The notes under the pieces are model-generated. The model was not told the DNA's origin. It searched no databases and worked only from the letters and a program-made list of their open reading frames with translations. The translations under genes were made by a program, and so were the position numbers. Shown piece after piece: positions 1-7,223 of a stretch of 9,630 bases of DNA (the first letter of the stretch is position 1; each line of letters opens with the position of its first letter). This stretch comes from Crenothrix polyspora (lineage in GTDB: Bacteria; Pseudomonadota; Gammaproteobacteria; Methylococcales; Methylomonadaceae), in NCBI GenBank assembly GCA_945903675.1, contig CAMDOP010000112.1:1-9630 (forward strand). Direction: 5' to 3'.

Positions 1-909
1 ATAATCACGCAGAAAGCGCGATAGTGTCATGTGCCAACTTCGCCAAAACTCGATAATACTAAGTGACTTATAAGGTGAATTAAAATTGATGGGTAGGCGG
101 ACATTGAATAACAAGGACAAACCTATAGCCATATCGGAGTATCCAGAAAAATCAAAATATAATTGTAAGGTATAAGATAGCGCACCAAACCATGCTTCGA
201 TCAACATTGGATGTCCTCCTGCTTTCACAGCCTCAAAAATAGGTGTGGCATATTCACCCAAACTATCAGCAAGTAATACTTTTTTAGCTAATCCTATAAC
301 AAATATAGTTAAGCCAATGGCTATATTGTTCCAGTTAACTTTGCAATTATTACGCAAAATAAATTGAGGCATCATTTCTTTGTGATGTAAAACTGGACCT
401 GCTATTAAATGCGGGAAATAAGTTACAAACAATGCGTAATGAACAAAGCTATACTCTTTAACTTTTCCCTGGAAAGTATCAACTAAAAACGCAAGTTGCG
501 TAAATGTAAAAAAAGATATACCTAACGGTAAAAATACTTTGGCTATATTTATAGCAGGCCCTGATAGGAAGTTGGTCGACAAAAAGCTGAGGCTATCCAT
601 AAAAAAATTTGCGTATTTAAAATACCCAAGCAAACCTAAATTGGCAATAATTGATATTATCAGTAGTAATTTAGCACGATAACGGGATTGGCTAAGAGTA
701 TGTCCTATTAAATAACCTGCATTATAATTGAACAAAATAGAGCCTAGTAACAAACCCACAAAATGCACGTCCCACCAGCCATAGAAAAATAAAGATGCGG
801 CAGTTAACCATAATATAGCCAAATGATGACTATATCTGCCTAGCCCGTAAAATCCAAAAATAACAATAGGAAGAAAGGCAAAAATAAAAATATAAGAGTT
901 AAATATCAT
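1..909 (-). CDS. MBOAT family O-acyltransferase (AlgI-like), 3' part missing
   Basis: Translating the minus strand from ATG 909 gives 303 uninterrupted codons to the window edge, so the C-terminal part is cut off; AlgI-type proteins are usually about 470-520 residues. The protein is very hydrophobic with several membrane segments. It carries MBOAT hallmarks: the typical N-terminus MIFNSYIFIFAFLPIVIFGF, LPLGISFFTFTQ (128-138 region), FPHLIAGPVLHH (165-176), GLAKKVLLAD (206-215), YFDFSGYSDMAIG (251-263), and FWRSWHMTLSRFLRDY at the end, with a conserved histidine at 293. The second conserved MBOAT histidine would lie beyond the edge. The family transfers acyl groups, often acetyl, to exported polysaccharides at the inner membrane, usually with a periplasmic SGNH/AlgJ-like partner; none is visible here. 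The start is chosen on the family-like N-terminus, because no strong Shine-Dalgarno precedes it. A 544-base gap separates it from the upstream glycosyltransferase gene, so it may have its own promoter. Substrate and acyl group are not determined. Confidence 0.92.
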   Translation of the reverse strand, partial: MIFNSYIFIFAFLPIVIFGFYGLGRYSHHLAILWLTAASLFFYGWWDVHFVGLLLGSILFNYNAGYLIGHTLSQSRYRAKLLLIISIIANLGLLGYFKYANFFMDSLSFLSTNFLSGPAINIAKVFLPLGISFFTFTQLAFLVDTFQGKVKEYSFVHYALFVTYFPHLIAGPVLHHKEMMPQFILRNNCKVNWNNIAIGLTIFVIGLAKKVLLADSLGEYATPIFEAVKAGGHPMLIEAWFGALSYTLQLYFDFSGYSDMAIGLSLLFNVRLPINFNSPYKSLSIIEFWRSWHMTLSRFLRDY

Positions 910-1453
910 GAATAGGAATTAATGCTAGAAGTATGAGGTTATATGTTTAACTAAGGTGTCAAAATCATTTGTCATGAAAAGATATAAAAAATAGCAGATT
1001 ATTTTTGGATCTTGAATTAAAAGCGCTAGTTAAACCTTTTTGTTACCCTTTGCTTAATTCAGTCGAATTTTTATCCAAAAAGATCATCTCTTATTACTCA
1101 TGTTTATTATTACCCATCTTAATAAATAACGCTAAAAGCCAATTGTTAGCGATTTCATAGATTATTGATATAGACAATAACCTCAAAACTTTCTCGACAA
1201 CTGGGAGGCATAAAATAATGATTGCTGCCAGACACACTTCATGTGTATCTACCAAGTCAAATGGGAGTTACAAATATATTGTTGAACATATCTGTTTTTA
1301 TTTTGTAATCAACCAATATTATAAACCTAACAACTTAGACGGAACCAATTTTCGTATAAATAATAAACTGATAATTCCTTCAATCTAATTGCCAAGGCTT
1401 TAATCAGTAGTTGTACTCTTAACTATATATTGGTCATTTAGTGATTTAGGCTA
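910..1453. other. 544-base AT-rich intergenic region without a convincing gene
   Basis: No family-like protein is seen in the frames read here. It contains two small inverted repeats: CGCTAA/TTAGCG at 1130-1151, and an eight-base pair of arms with one mismatch, AGACACAC/GTGTATCT, at 1230-1250. A perfect TATAAT on the minus strand (1323-1318) has only a weak -35 (TTGGTT) at a 19-base spacing. A TTGACA on the minus strand about 60 bases before the MBOAT start has no usable -10 at 16-18 bases. There is also a 56-codon plus-strand open frame at 1218-1388, listed separately. The gap is far longer than the other spacers in this cluster. It may hold a promoter or an untranslated leader for the MBOAT gene, or be the remains of a lost gene; I cannot decide between these. 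Confidence 0.6.
1218..1388 (+). CDS. possible small ORF, 56 aa, opposite strand (doubtful)
   Basis: ATG at 1218 is preceded by GGGAGG (1203-1208) at a nine-base spacing, which is one of the better ribosome-binding-site matches in the window. The frame runs 56 codons to TAA at 1386-1388. The product begins MIAARHTSCVSTKSNGSYKY and has no motif or membrane segment that I recognise. It would be the only gene on the plus strand and lies wholly inside an otherwise empty gap, and I see no convincing plus-strand promoter in front of it. In AT-rich DNA an open frame of this size can arise by chance, so the Shine-Dalgarno match is the only real support. Confidence 0.15.
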   Translation: MIAARHTSCVSTKSNGSYKYIVEHICFYFVINQYYKPNNLDGTNFRINNKLIIPSI

Positions 1454-2365
1454 TTATCGAAATTTTTTGAACATTTGTATTAATCTTGTTAGGATTTTCT
1501 CAGTTATCATAGTAATCAATCTATTCCATCCAATCAATTTTATGAATAGCTTAATACTTTGTTCACCAAAATAAAGGCCATTATCAATATCGCCTATCCG
1601 ATTATAATAAGCAAACAGGGCATTACTTGTAATAAGTGTCATCCGTATTTTCTGCTGTTCAGATTGCATTGAAAAGACTCCCTCTTTATGAACTCTATAA
1701 GCAGCAGGTAAGATATCAGCTAAATATTTACCCTTACCATATGCGCCTAAAAGAGACCATATTATAACATCGCCTAGCTTTGCTGATAATAAATCCATAG
1801 GTATCTCCCTAAATACATTTCTAAAACATGTTGTCAATGTATACATAGGAATACCTTTTTTAAGCTCATCTGCAGAAACGTCTCTTTTCGCTCCACCAAA
1901 ATCGATATTCACGAGGCCTTTTTCATCAAAAGGCTGGCTATTTGTGTATGTAATTACATATTCAGGATGATCTTCTAGGAATTGTACTTGTTTTTGCAAT
2001 TTTGTAGAGTCAGTCCAATAGTCATCACCTTCACAAAGGGCTATGTACTTTCCTTTTGCTTTCGGAAATAAAAAACGATGGGCTATTAACCCAGCTTTTG
2101 AATATTGATTTTCAGTTTGAATGACGGCTCTGATGATTCCAGGATAGTTCTCAGCATACGCCAGAATAATTTTTTCAGTACCATCCGTTGATGCGTCATC
2201 ATGGACAAGAATCTCAAAGGGAAAGCTCGTTTCTTGCATTAGAAAGCTATCAATCGCCTCACTTATATAGCTTACATGATTATAGGTAATACAACAGACA
2301 CTAACTAAAGGCTCAGTACTTCTTAACCATGTACTTATAACATCTGCTTGCGATCTATTCGACAT
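1454..2365 (-). CDS. GT2 family glycosyltransferase (GT-A fold)
   Basis: This is a 303-residue cytoplasmic enzyme expected to move a sugar from a nucleotide donor onto the lipid-linked repeat unit. The GT2 core starts after about 18 residues: VSVCCITYNHVSYISEAIDS (21-40) is the nucleotide-binding strand, HDDASTDGT (55-63) is the donor-binding acidic motif, and EGDDYW (112-117) carries the metal-binding DXD-like residues. GDVIIW (198-203) is in the position of the usual catalytic-base motif, and YRVHKEGVFS (223-232) matches the C-terminal signature of this subfamily. The C-terminus is basic and amphipathic (ends MFKKFR), suggesting membrane-surface association. The start ATG overlaps the end of the flippase gene by 11 bases, so the two are probably translationally coupled. 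Donor and acceptor sugars cannot be read from the sequence. The class is sure; the specific role is unknown. Confidence 0.93.
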   Translation of the reverse strand: MSNRSQADVISTWLRSTEPLVSVCCITYNHVSYISEAIDSFLMQETSFPFEILVHDDASTDGTEKIILAYAENYPGIIRAVIQTENQYSKAGLIAHRFLFPKAKGKYIALCEGDDYWTDSTKLQKQVQFLEDHPEYVITYTNSQPFDEKGLVNIDFGGAKRDVSADELKKGIPMYTLTTCFRNVFREIPMDLLSAKLGDVIIWSLLGAYGKGKYLADILPAAYRVHKEGVFSMQSEQQKIRMTLITSNALFAYYNRIGDIDNGLYFGEQSIKLFIKLIGWNRLITMITEKILTRLIQMFKKFR

Positions 2366-3887
2366 TTAACTTTTTACTTTTCTGTATAGCAGAAATTAAA
2401 ATTTGTCTGCACGCACTCGAACTCAAAATGTTTATTGATATAATAACAATCCCGATGCTTATTAAAACACCAAATACTTCCATTCTAGGCATTTCAGAAA
2501 AATTAATACTTATTTTATTAATAAATAAAAGCGACGTTATCGTAGATATTAGAATAGGTGCAATATCCCTTGAAAGCCAAGACCAATGAATGCCGGGGGC
2601 AAATTTATTATGAACAATTGGAGTCCAAATTAAAAATGCAACCCCTCTAAGAGCAAACCAAACTAAGGCCACGCCTAACGCTCCATATTCAAATGCAACA
2701 TAAACAATTATAGGTATCTGAATTATTGCTGAAATTGAACTATAAATTACATGCATTTTCAATTGACCATATGCATACTGAAGATAATATTGAAAAGCAC
2801 TAATGGCTAAAATACCGTTCCCCAAGGAAAACCAAAATAGTATAGGTCCGCCCCACTCTGCTGCTTCGTTATTATCTGTCCAAGCAAACAATAGTTCTGT
2901 TGAAAAAAGAGCTATCATTCCCGTTAAAGGGAGCATTATTACTGCCATAAACTGAGTTGACTTTTTATATAGTATAAGCATATCCTGCTCTTTACCTTGA
3001 GACAAAAGATAAGTCATTCGAGGCAAAATGGCTTGGCTAATCGGACTAGAGACTTGATTGACACCTGTGGCAATAACTACCACTAAAGTAAAATATCCGT
3101 ATTGAGATAATGGCAGCACATTAGAAAGTATCATTTTATCAAGTTGCGTAAGTAACACCCAGATGATTGCACTGAAGGCTATTCCACCGACAAAAGGAAG
3201 CAGTGGTTTAAGTATATCCCAGAAAATTCTAATTTCGGCATTTTCTGAAGAAGGAATAAAGCGATAACATAATGTAGCTAATACTATTAGCTCAATTATT
3301 CCAATAAAAAATTGATAAATGAAAAAGTACAAGACATTTTGTGTTACAAATATCAGTAGCAGTAATGCTCCAATAAATTTCAATGTTACTAATATTGCAC
3401 TGGCAATATTTAACTCAATTTGTTTTTCCATTCCAAGAATACCACTGCGATAGAGCGTTGAAAAAAACCGCAACCCAATCATAGCACCCATTAAAGAAAT
3501 GCAAATTGCCACTTCCGGCAAAGCGAGAGATTTAATATTCAACCAGTGATTTGCGATCCAAGTACTACCACCGCAAATACTTAATGCAACAATTAAAGCC
3601 ACGGTAAGAAAAATCAACTCGAGACTTCTCAACAGTTTTTTTAATGACAAAAAATTAATATTTTGTCCACGTACTTGCGCTGCTTGTCGTGAAAAAATCG
3701 GTGACATTCCCATATCAAACACCTGCATCCAAGCCTGAAGGGTTGTGAAAAAACCCACCAAACCAAACGCTTCGGCTCCAAGATACTGAATATAAAAGGG
3801 GAGAACAGCAATAGAAATAATTGTTGAGTAGCTAAGTCCCGCAAAATTTGCAATTGTATTTAATTTTAGTGACTTAATACTTTTCAT
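2355..3887 (-). CDS. Wzx-like polysaccharide flippase (PST/MOP superfamily)
   Basis: This 510-residue, strongly hydrophobic protein appears to have 12-14 membrane segments. The N-terminal stretch NFAGLSYSTIISIAVLPFYI followed by YLGAEAFGLVGFF, and then FDMGMSPIFSRQAA (57-70), is the usual opening of oligosaccharide flippase family proteins. The family moves undecaprenyl-diphosphate-linked repeat units, or similar lipid-linked glycans, from the cytoplasmic to the periplasmic face of the inner membrane. The length is slightly above the family's usual 400-500 residues, and no truncation is seen. The start ATG at 3887 has a poor Shine-Dalgarno, but the next amino acids fit the family N-terminus. 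Its stop (TAG) lies inside the first codons of the downstream glycosyltransferase gene. Upstream there are 104 bases before the sulfotransferase stop. The symbol wzx is plausible but not certain, because teichuronic-acid or exopolysaccharide exporters look alike. Confidence 0.92.
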   Translation of the reverse strand: MKSIKSLKLNTIANFAGLSYSTIISIAVLPFYIQYLGAEAFGLVGFFTTLQAWMQVFDMGMSPIFSRQAAQVRGQNINFLSLKKLLRSLELIFLTVALIVALSICGGSTWIANHWLNIKSLALPEVAICISLMGAMIGLRFFSTLYRSGILGMEKQIELNIASAILVTLKFIGALLLLIFVTQNVLYFFIYQFFIGIIELIVLATLCYRFIPSSENAEIRIFWDILKPLLPFVGGIAFSAIIWVLLTQLDKMILSNVLPLSQYGYFTLVVVIATGVNQVSSPISQAILPRMTYLLSQGKEQDMLILYKKSTQFMAVIMLPLTGMIALFSTELLFAWTDNNEAAEWGGPILFWFSLGNGILAISAFQYYLQYAYGQLKMHVIYSSISAIIQIPIIVYVAFEYGALGVALVWFALRGVAFLIWTPIVHNKFAPGIHWSWLSRDIAPILISTITSLLFINKISINFSEMPRMEVFGVLISIGIVIISINILSSSACRQILISAIQKSKKLNVE

Positions 3888-3991
3888 TATTTTGATTCTA
3901 ATATTTCATAAATCAAAAACTGCATGATATAACAAACTTAATATAATTTGATATTAAAAACGTTCTTTTCAAATTCAAGAATATCACCAAT

Positions 3992-4795
3992 CTATAGAAA
4001 TCTATTTAACGGCGTATTTACAATTTCTAATTTAATTTGCTTTACAATTTCATCGGGCAACACCGTTTGCCATCTATTATCGCTAGCTTGTCCTCGATAA
4101 ACCGAATAAGGATCTGTATCGTGCCTTGATTTACTTTCACTTAAGAAGTTTTGTACTTGTGGGGAAACTTCCAATCCACAAAAATTGAATATTCTTTTTG
4201 TCGCTTGCTCTGGCTCTCTGTTCAAGTCATCATATCGAACCAATAAGAATTGTTGAGGGAATTGTCTTTCAAATTGGAGAAACGCCTTCGAGGACGCTTT
4301 CCACTTGTCAAAGCCAAAAAATTCTTCAGGTCTCCCCTGATTCTTACTTGATGCTGTTCGCCACTCGTTATTAATATCCCATTCCTGCTTGAATTCTTTC
4401 GGCGCTAACATCCAAGAAGACAGTACTGCCAATGGGTTTCTAACAATGCCAATAATTTTAACTTCGCCACACTGAGTGAGCATATTCTCTATGATATGAA
4501 GATATCGTACTTCTTTGAAAACAATATGCGAAAGTTGTTTAGATTTTTCAAAAATAGGATAATTTTTTTGCACCTCCGATGTCATCGTTGCAAAGGCATC
4601 CTGAGAGTACAGAATCTCTTTAAAGAACGTCTGAATTGATTCCGCAGAAGAATACTCTGATAAAACGCCCTTATGTCCATACGAAAAAAGAGGTTGAAAT
4701 CTTAGTACTAAATTTGGATGGCTGTTAAAAATCTGACTAAGCCATGTTGTACCTGAGCGAGGCACACCAAATATTCCAATTTTGCTTATCTGCAT
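3992..4795 (-). CDS. PAPS-dependent sulfotransferase family protein
   Basis: This is a 267-residue protein. The 5'-phosphosulfate-binding loop is near the N-terminus, GVPRSGTTWLSQIFNSHP (10-27), and the 3'-phosphate-binding motif VRNPLAVLSSW (118-128) provides R119 and S126/S127. VRYDDL (186-191) also fits the family. Members transfer sulfate from PAPS to carbohydrates, lipids or proteins. Beside a flippase and sugar genes, the likely target is the polysaccharide repeat unit or its lipid carrier, but this is inference. The open frame can be extended 12 codons to a TTG at 4831. I prefer ATG 4795 because AGGA (4805-4808 read on the minus strand) sits nine bases before it, and because the motif-bearing strand then starts at once, as is usual. 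The C-terminus is compact (ends PLNRFL) and appears complete. Sulfotransferases are uncommon in classical O-antigen clusters, which makes this gene the most unusual decoration enzyme here. Confidence 0.9.
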   Translation of the reverse strand: MQISKIGIFGVPRSGTTWLSQIFNSHPNLVLRFQPLFSYGHKGVLSEYSSAESIQTFFKEILYSQDAFATMTSEVQKNYPIFEKSKQLSHIVFKEVRYLHIIENMLTQCGEVKIIGIVRNPLAVLSSWMLAPKEFKQEWDINNEWRTASSKNQGRPEEFFGFDKWKASSKAFLQFERQFPQQFLLVRYDDLNREPEQATKRIFNFCGLEVSPQVQNFLSESKSRHDTDPYSVYRGQASDNRWQTVLPDEIVKQIKLEIVNTPLNRFL

Positions 4796-4804
4796 TTCTA
4801 ATAA

Positions 4805-4808
4805 TCCT
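4805..4808 (-). promoter_or_regulatory. Shine-Dalgarno that decides the sulfotransferase start
   Basis: On the minus strand AGGA lies nine bases before ATG 4795, while nothing similar precedes the alternative TTG at 4831. This supports the shorter 267-residue product. Confidence 0.6.
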
Positions 4809-4866
4809 ATATAGATTCGTTGTAACTTCAATTTCGTTAAATAATTACAGGAATTATTTTTTGCTT

Positions 4867-4903
4867 ATTTACACCCGGGGTATTTTATTAAATTCGTGTA
4901 AAT
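4867..4903. repeat. 8-bp perfect inverted repeat between wbqC-like and sulfotransferase genes
   Basis: ATTTACAC (4867-4874) and GTGTAAAT (4896-4903) are exact reverse complements separated by 21 bases. The end of the left arm leads into the palindrome CCCGGG (4874-4879), which stands out in very AT-rich DNA. On the plus strand the right arm is followed by a run of T, like a terminator. On the minus strand, where the genes are read, the run comes before the stem, so it does not make a standard terminator for the WbqC-family gene that ends nine bases away. Its role is unknown; it may be a weak transcript-end structure or chance. Confidence 0.4.
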
Positions 4904-4911
4904 TTTTTCTA

Positions 4912-5676
4912 CTATACAAATTCATACTCATTTAGCAAACTCATAACTTCTTCAGGCGAGTTAAACATTATCACATCTATAATTGATAAATTCGAAACAA
5001 AATCTTTATCAAATTGCTTGTATTCTATATCTGCAGTTTTAATAAATTTTAAGTCAATTCCGTTTTGCATAAATTCTTCCTTAGAATAGAGATCTATACC
5101 CCCAATTGCATTAATATAAATATCAGCCCTCTCTTTTTTACATATTTCTAATATACGCACTACTTTACGCTGCCAATGTATTAGGTTTAAGTCGGGGAAA
5201 TCATCCTTATTTATATTTTCAGCACTAAGCCTTATCTCCATATCATTAAATAACGCACAATTTGCTGTTATTTCTGTTTTTATATTCAAATATTCACATA
5301 CACTTTTAATGCTTAAGAAATTAAGTTCAGTTAATTTTTTAGTCGGATAATTAATTACATATTCGATTAAAGGATATACATCATCAAAATATTTAGCTTT
5401 TTTATAATTATAAAAAATGCTTTTAAGCACTTGTTTCTTCCATTTATCATCATCAATCAAATCTATCTCATAAATTTTTTTAAACGAACTAATTTTTTTA
5501 AGTGGCGCATTAAAATAATAAGAGTCCCCGTTTTTTAACAAATGCCTATTTCTATTTAGCCATGTTTTTTTCATGAAAAAAACATTATCGTACAAAATAT
5601 ATTTATCTACAGCATTGATAGCTTGAAAATAGCCTATATAAGGAAATAGATATGGTTGCATTATTGCTATTTTCAT
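4912..5676 (-). CDS. WbqC family protein
   Basis: This 254-residue protein matches the WbqC-like family along its whole length. It opens with MKIAIMQPYLFPYIGYFQAI (1-20), then INAVDKYILYDNVFF, TWLNRNRHL (38-46), LNFLSIKSVCEYL (118-130), YINAIGGIDLY (187-197) and LSIIDVIMFNSPEEV (230-244). The family is found in O-antigen and other glycan clusters, commonly near DegT/StrS aminotransferases, but its biochemical role is not settled as far as I know. The next gene upstream here is such an aminotransferase, so action on an amino sugar (for example on the new amino group) is a reasonable inference only. No signal peptide or membrane segment is seen, so it is probably cytoplasmic. The gene is the most AT-rich in the window (22-30% G+C in three lines counted by hand), unlike the aminotransferase gene next to it. 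The start at 5676 lacks a good Shine-Dalgarno, but the N-terminus is exactly family-like. Confidence 0.92.
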   Translation of the reverse strand: MKIAIMQPYLFPYIGYFQAINAVDKYILYDNVFFMKKTWLNRNRHLLKNGDSYYFNAPLKKISSFKKIYEIDLIDDDKWKKQVLKSIFYNYKKAKYFDDVYPLIEYVINYPTKKLTELNFLSIKSVCEYLNIKTEITANCALFNDMEIRLSAENINKDDFPDLNLIHWQRKVVRILEICKKERADIYINAIGGIDLYSKEEFMQNGIDLKFIKTADIEYKQFDKDFVSNLSIIDVIMFNSPEEVMSLLNEYEFV

Positions 5677-5815
5677 ATTTTGTTAAAAATTTCAATTTTT
5701 AATTCAGGATAAATAGTTAAATAAATCATCAGCTCTTCTCTTAAATTAACGATAAGCGAGAAATTGATCAATTAAGAATTTGAATTTTTCAGTTGAAAAT
5801 GTAACCCAAGTCGTA

Positions 5816-6931
5816 TTAACTGGTTAAGATTAGCGAAATAATTTTTTCTTGATCGGATGCTTCAAGAATTGGGTAAATAGGCAAACAAATAATTTGATTA
5901 GCCGCTTTTGTTGCGACAGGTAAATTCGCTTGTGTAGCTGATGGTAATCCTCGGTACATCGGGAACTCACTGATTAAGGGATAAAAGTAACGGCGCGCAT
6001 AAATGTCGTTGTCTTTAAGTTTTTGGTAAAGTGCATCACGGCCAAGTGGATAATCCGCTTGTATTAAAATCGGGAAGTATGAGTAGTTAGCTACTTGTCC
6101 ACCTTCATCGACCAGGCAATGAATACCTTTGACACCCGCCAATCCTTCTCTATATTTGTTATCAATGACCTTACGTTTTTGTAAGACCTCATCAATGCCT
6201 TTAAGTTGTAACAGACCAAAGGCCGCGTTGAGTTCGCTCATTTTACCATTTATGCCTGGAGCCACCACAGTGACCTCATTAACAAAGCCAAAGTTTTTTA
6301 AATGATCAATGCGTTGCTTGGTTTTGGCATCGGGGCAAACTATCGCTCCACCCTCAAAGGTATTAAACACTTTAGTGGCATGAAAACTAAGAATGGATAA
6401 ATCACCGTGATTTAAAATACTGCCATCATTATTTTGCACACCAAAAGCATGGGCCGCATCATAAATAACTTTTAGACCATAATTATCGGCAATTTTTTGG
6501 ATACGATCTACATCACAAGGGTGCCCGTAACAATGAACAGGCATGATAGCGGTAGTTTGCGGGGTAATAGCTGCTTCAATTTTATCAGGATCAAGATTGA
6601 GTGTGTGCGGATCAATATCGACAAAGACCGGTTTTATACCATTCCATAATAGTGAGTGGGAGGTCGCTACAAAAGAATAGGGCGTAGTGATTACTTCACC
6701 GGAAATACGCAGAGCTTGTAGAGCCGTTATTAATGCAATTGTGCCGTTGGTAAATAATGCTAGATGCTCCACGCCAAGATAGTCACACAATTCCTTTTCT
6801 AATTGCTGATGAAAAGGCCCCCCATTAGTCAATATCTTCTTATCCCATATTTCTTGTAAATAAGGGATAAATTCTTCCAAAGGTGGCAAGACTGGCTCGG
6901 TTACGTAGATAGGTTTCTTAACATTAGCCAT
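5816..6931 (-). CDS. DegT/DnrJ/EryC1/StrS aminotransferase, VioA-like (4-keto-6-deoxy sugar transaminase)
   Basis: This is a 371-residue PLP-dependent sugar aminotransferase of normal family length. The glycine/threonine motif TNGTIALITAL (61-71) binds the cofactor phosphate, YDAAHAFG (157-164) holds D158 for the pyridine nitrogen, and SFHATKVFNTFEGG (182-195) holds the Schiff-base lysine K187. NGKMSELNAAFGLLQL (228-243) is the usual substrate/dimer segment. The overall sequence, including TPYSFVATSHSLLWNGIKPV (83-102), recalls VioA-type enzymes, which turn dTDP-4-keto-6-deoxyglucose into dTDP-4-amino-4,6-dideoxyglucose (viosamine) using glutamate. That specificity is recalled from the family and not proven; 3-amino sugar enzymes such as FdtB/QdtB are the main alternative. 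No dehydratase (RmlB-like) is in the window, so the precursor must come from elsewhere. A promoter-like site lies about 115-145 bases upstream. Composition (about 42% G+C in one sampled line) differs clearly from the WbqC gene after it. Confidence 0.95.
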   Translation of the reverse strand: MANVKKPIYVTEPVLPPLEEFIPYLQEIWDKKILTNGGPFHQQLEKELCDYLGVEHLALFTNGTIALITALQALRISGEVITTPYSFVATSHSLLWNGIKPVFVDIDPHTLNLDPDKIEAAITPQTTAIMPVHCYGHPCDVDRIQKIADNYGLKVIYDAAHAFGVQNNDGSILNHGDLSILSFHATKVFNTFEGGAIVCPDAKTKQRIDHLKNFGFVNEVTVVAPGINGKMSELNAAFGLLQLKGIDEVLQKRKVIDNKYREGLAGVKGIHCLVDEGGQVANYSYFPILIQADYPLGRDALYQKLKDNDIYARRYFYPLISEFPMYRGLPSATQANLPVATKAANQIICLPIYPILEASDQEKIISLILTS

Positions 6932-7045
6932 TTTATTATGTTAGATTTTGTAATCGGGTTTGCTTGAGTTGATTAGTGATGAATGGAAAAATGGATAAAT
7001 TAACTCACCAATTTGAATTATGTTACAGATCCATTTTTTAATCTA

Positions 7046-7074
7046 TCTATATGATTAATAGGTATAATTGTCAA
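7046..7074 (-). promoter_or_regulatory. sigma70-like promoter upstream of the aminotransferase gene
   Basis: On the minus strand a perfect -35 TTGACA (7074-7069) is followed, 17 bases on, by TATAGA (7051-7046), a four-of-six match to the -10 box. Transcription would start near 7040, giving a leader of about 110 bases before ATG 6931. The exact -35 and ideal spacing are the support; the AT-rich background makes chance matches likely. Confidence 0.45.
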
Positions 7075-7223
7075 TAAAATATGAATAAAATTCTAATGTG
7101 CATTAGATTAAACTCATTCCTATGTTAATAATCTTAGTAACGGAGCAATAGAGATACGGTTATACGTTAGAAAGAACCAATCCTAATGCGAAATTTATGG
7201 CGCCATTTATAGAATGAAAGTAT

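Noticed and set aside
950..975. TTGACA on the minus strand before the MBOAT gene
   Set aside because: The only good -10-like box (TATAAC) is 13 bases away, too close, and there is no match at 16-18 bases.
3641..3853. 70-codon open frame on the minus strand inside the flippase gene
   Set aside because: It lies entirely within the flippase coding region in another frame and its product resembles nothing; it is a shadow.
4796..4831. 12-codon N-terminal extension of the sulfotransferase from a TTG
   Set aside because: The TTG has no Shine-Dalgarno, while ATG 4795 has AGGA at nine bases and gives a family-like N-terminus.
4744..4935. 63-codon plus-strand open frame across the sulfotransferase/WbqC spacer
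   Set aside because: It is antisense to two real genes at its ends, its hydrophobic content follows from AT-rich DNA, and it has no recognisable motif.
5806..5817. TAATACGACT on the minus strand at the aminotransferase stop, like the start of a T7 promoter
   Set aside because: Only the first ten bases match and the rest of the phage consensus is absent; it overlaps the stop codon and is best taken as coincidence.
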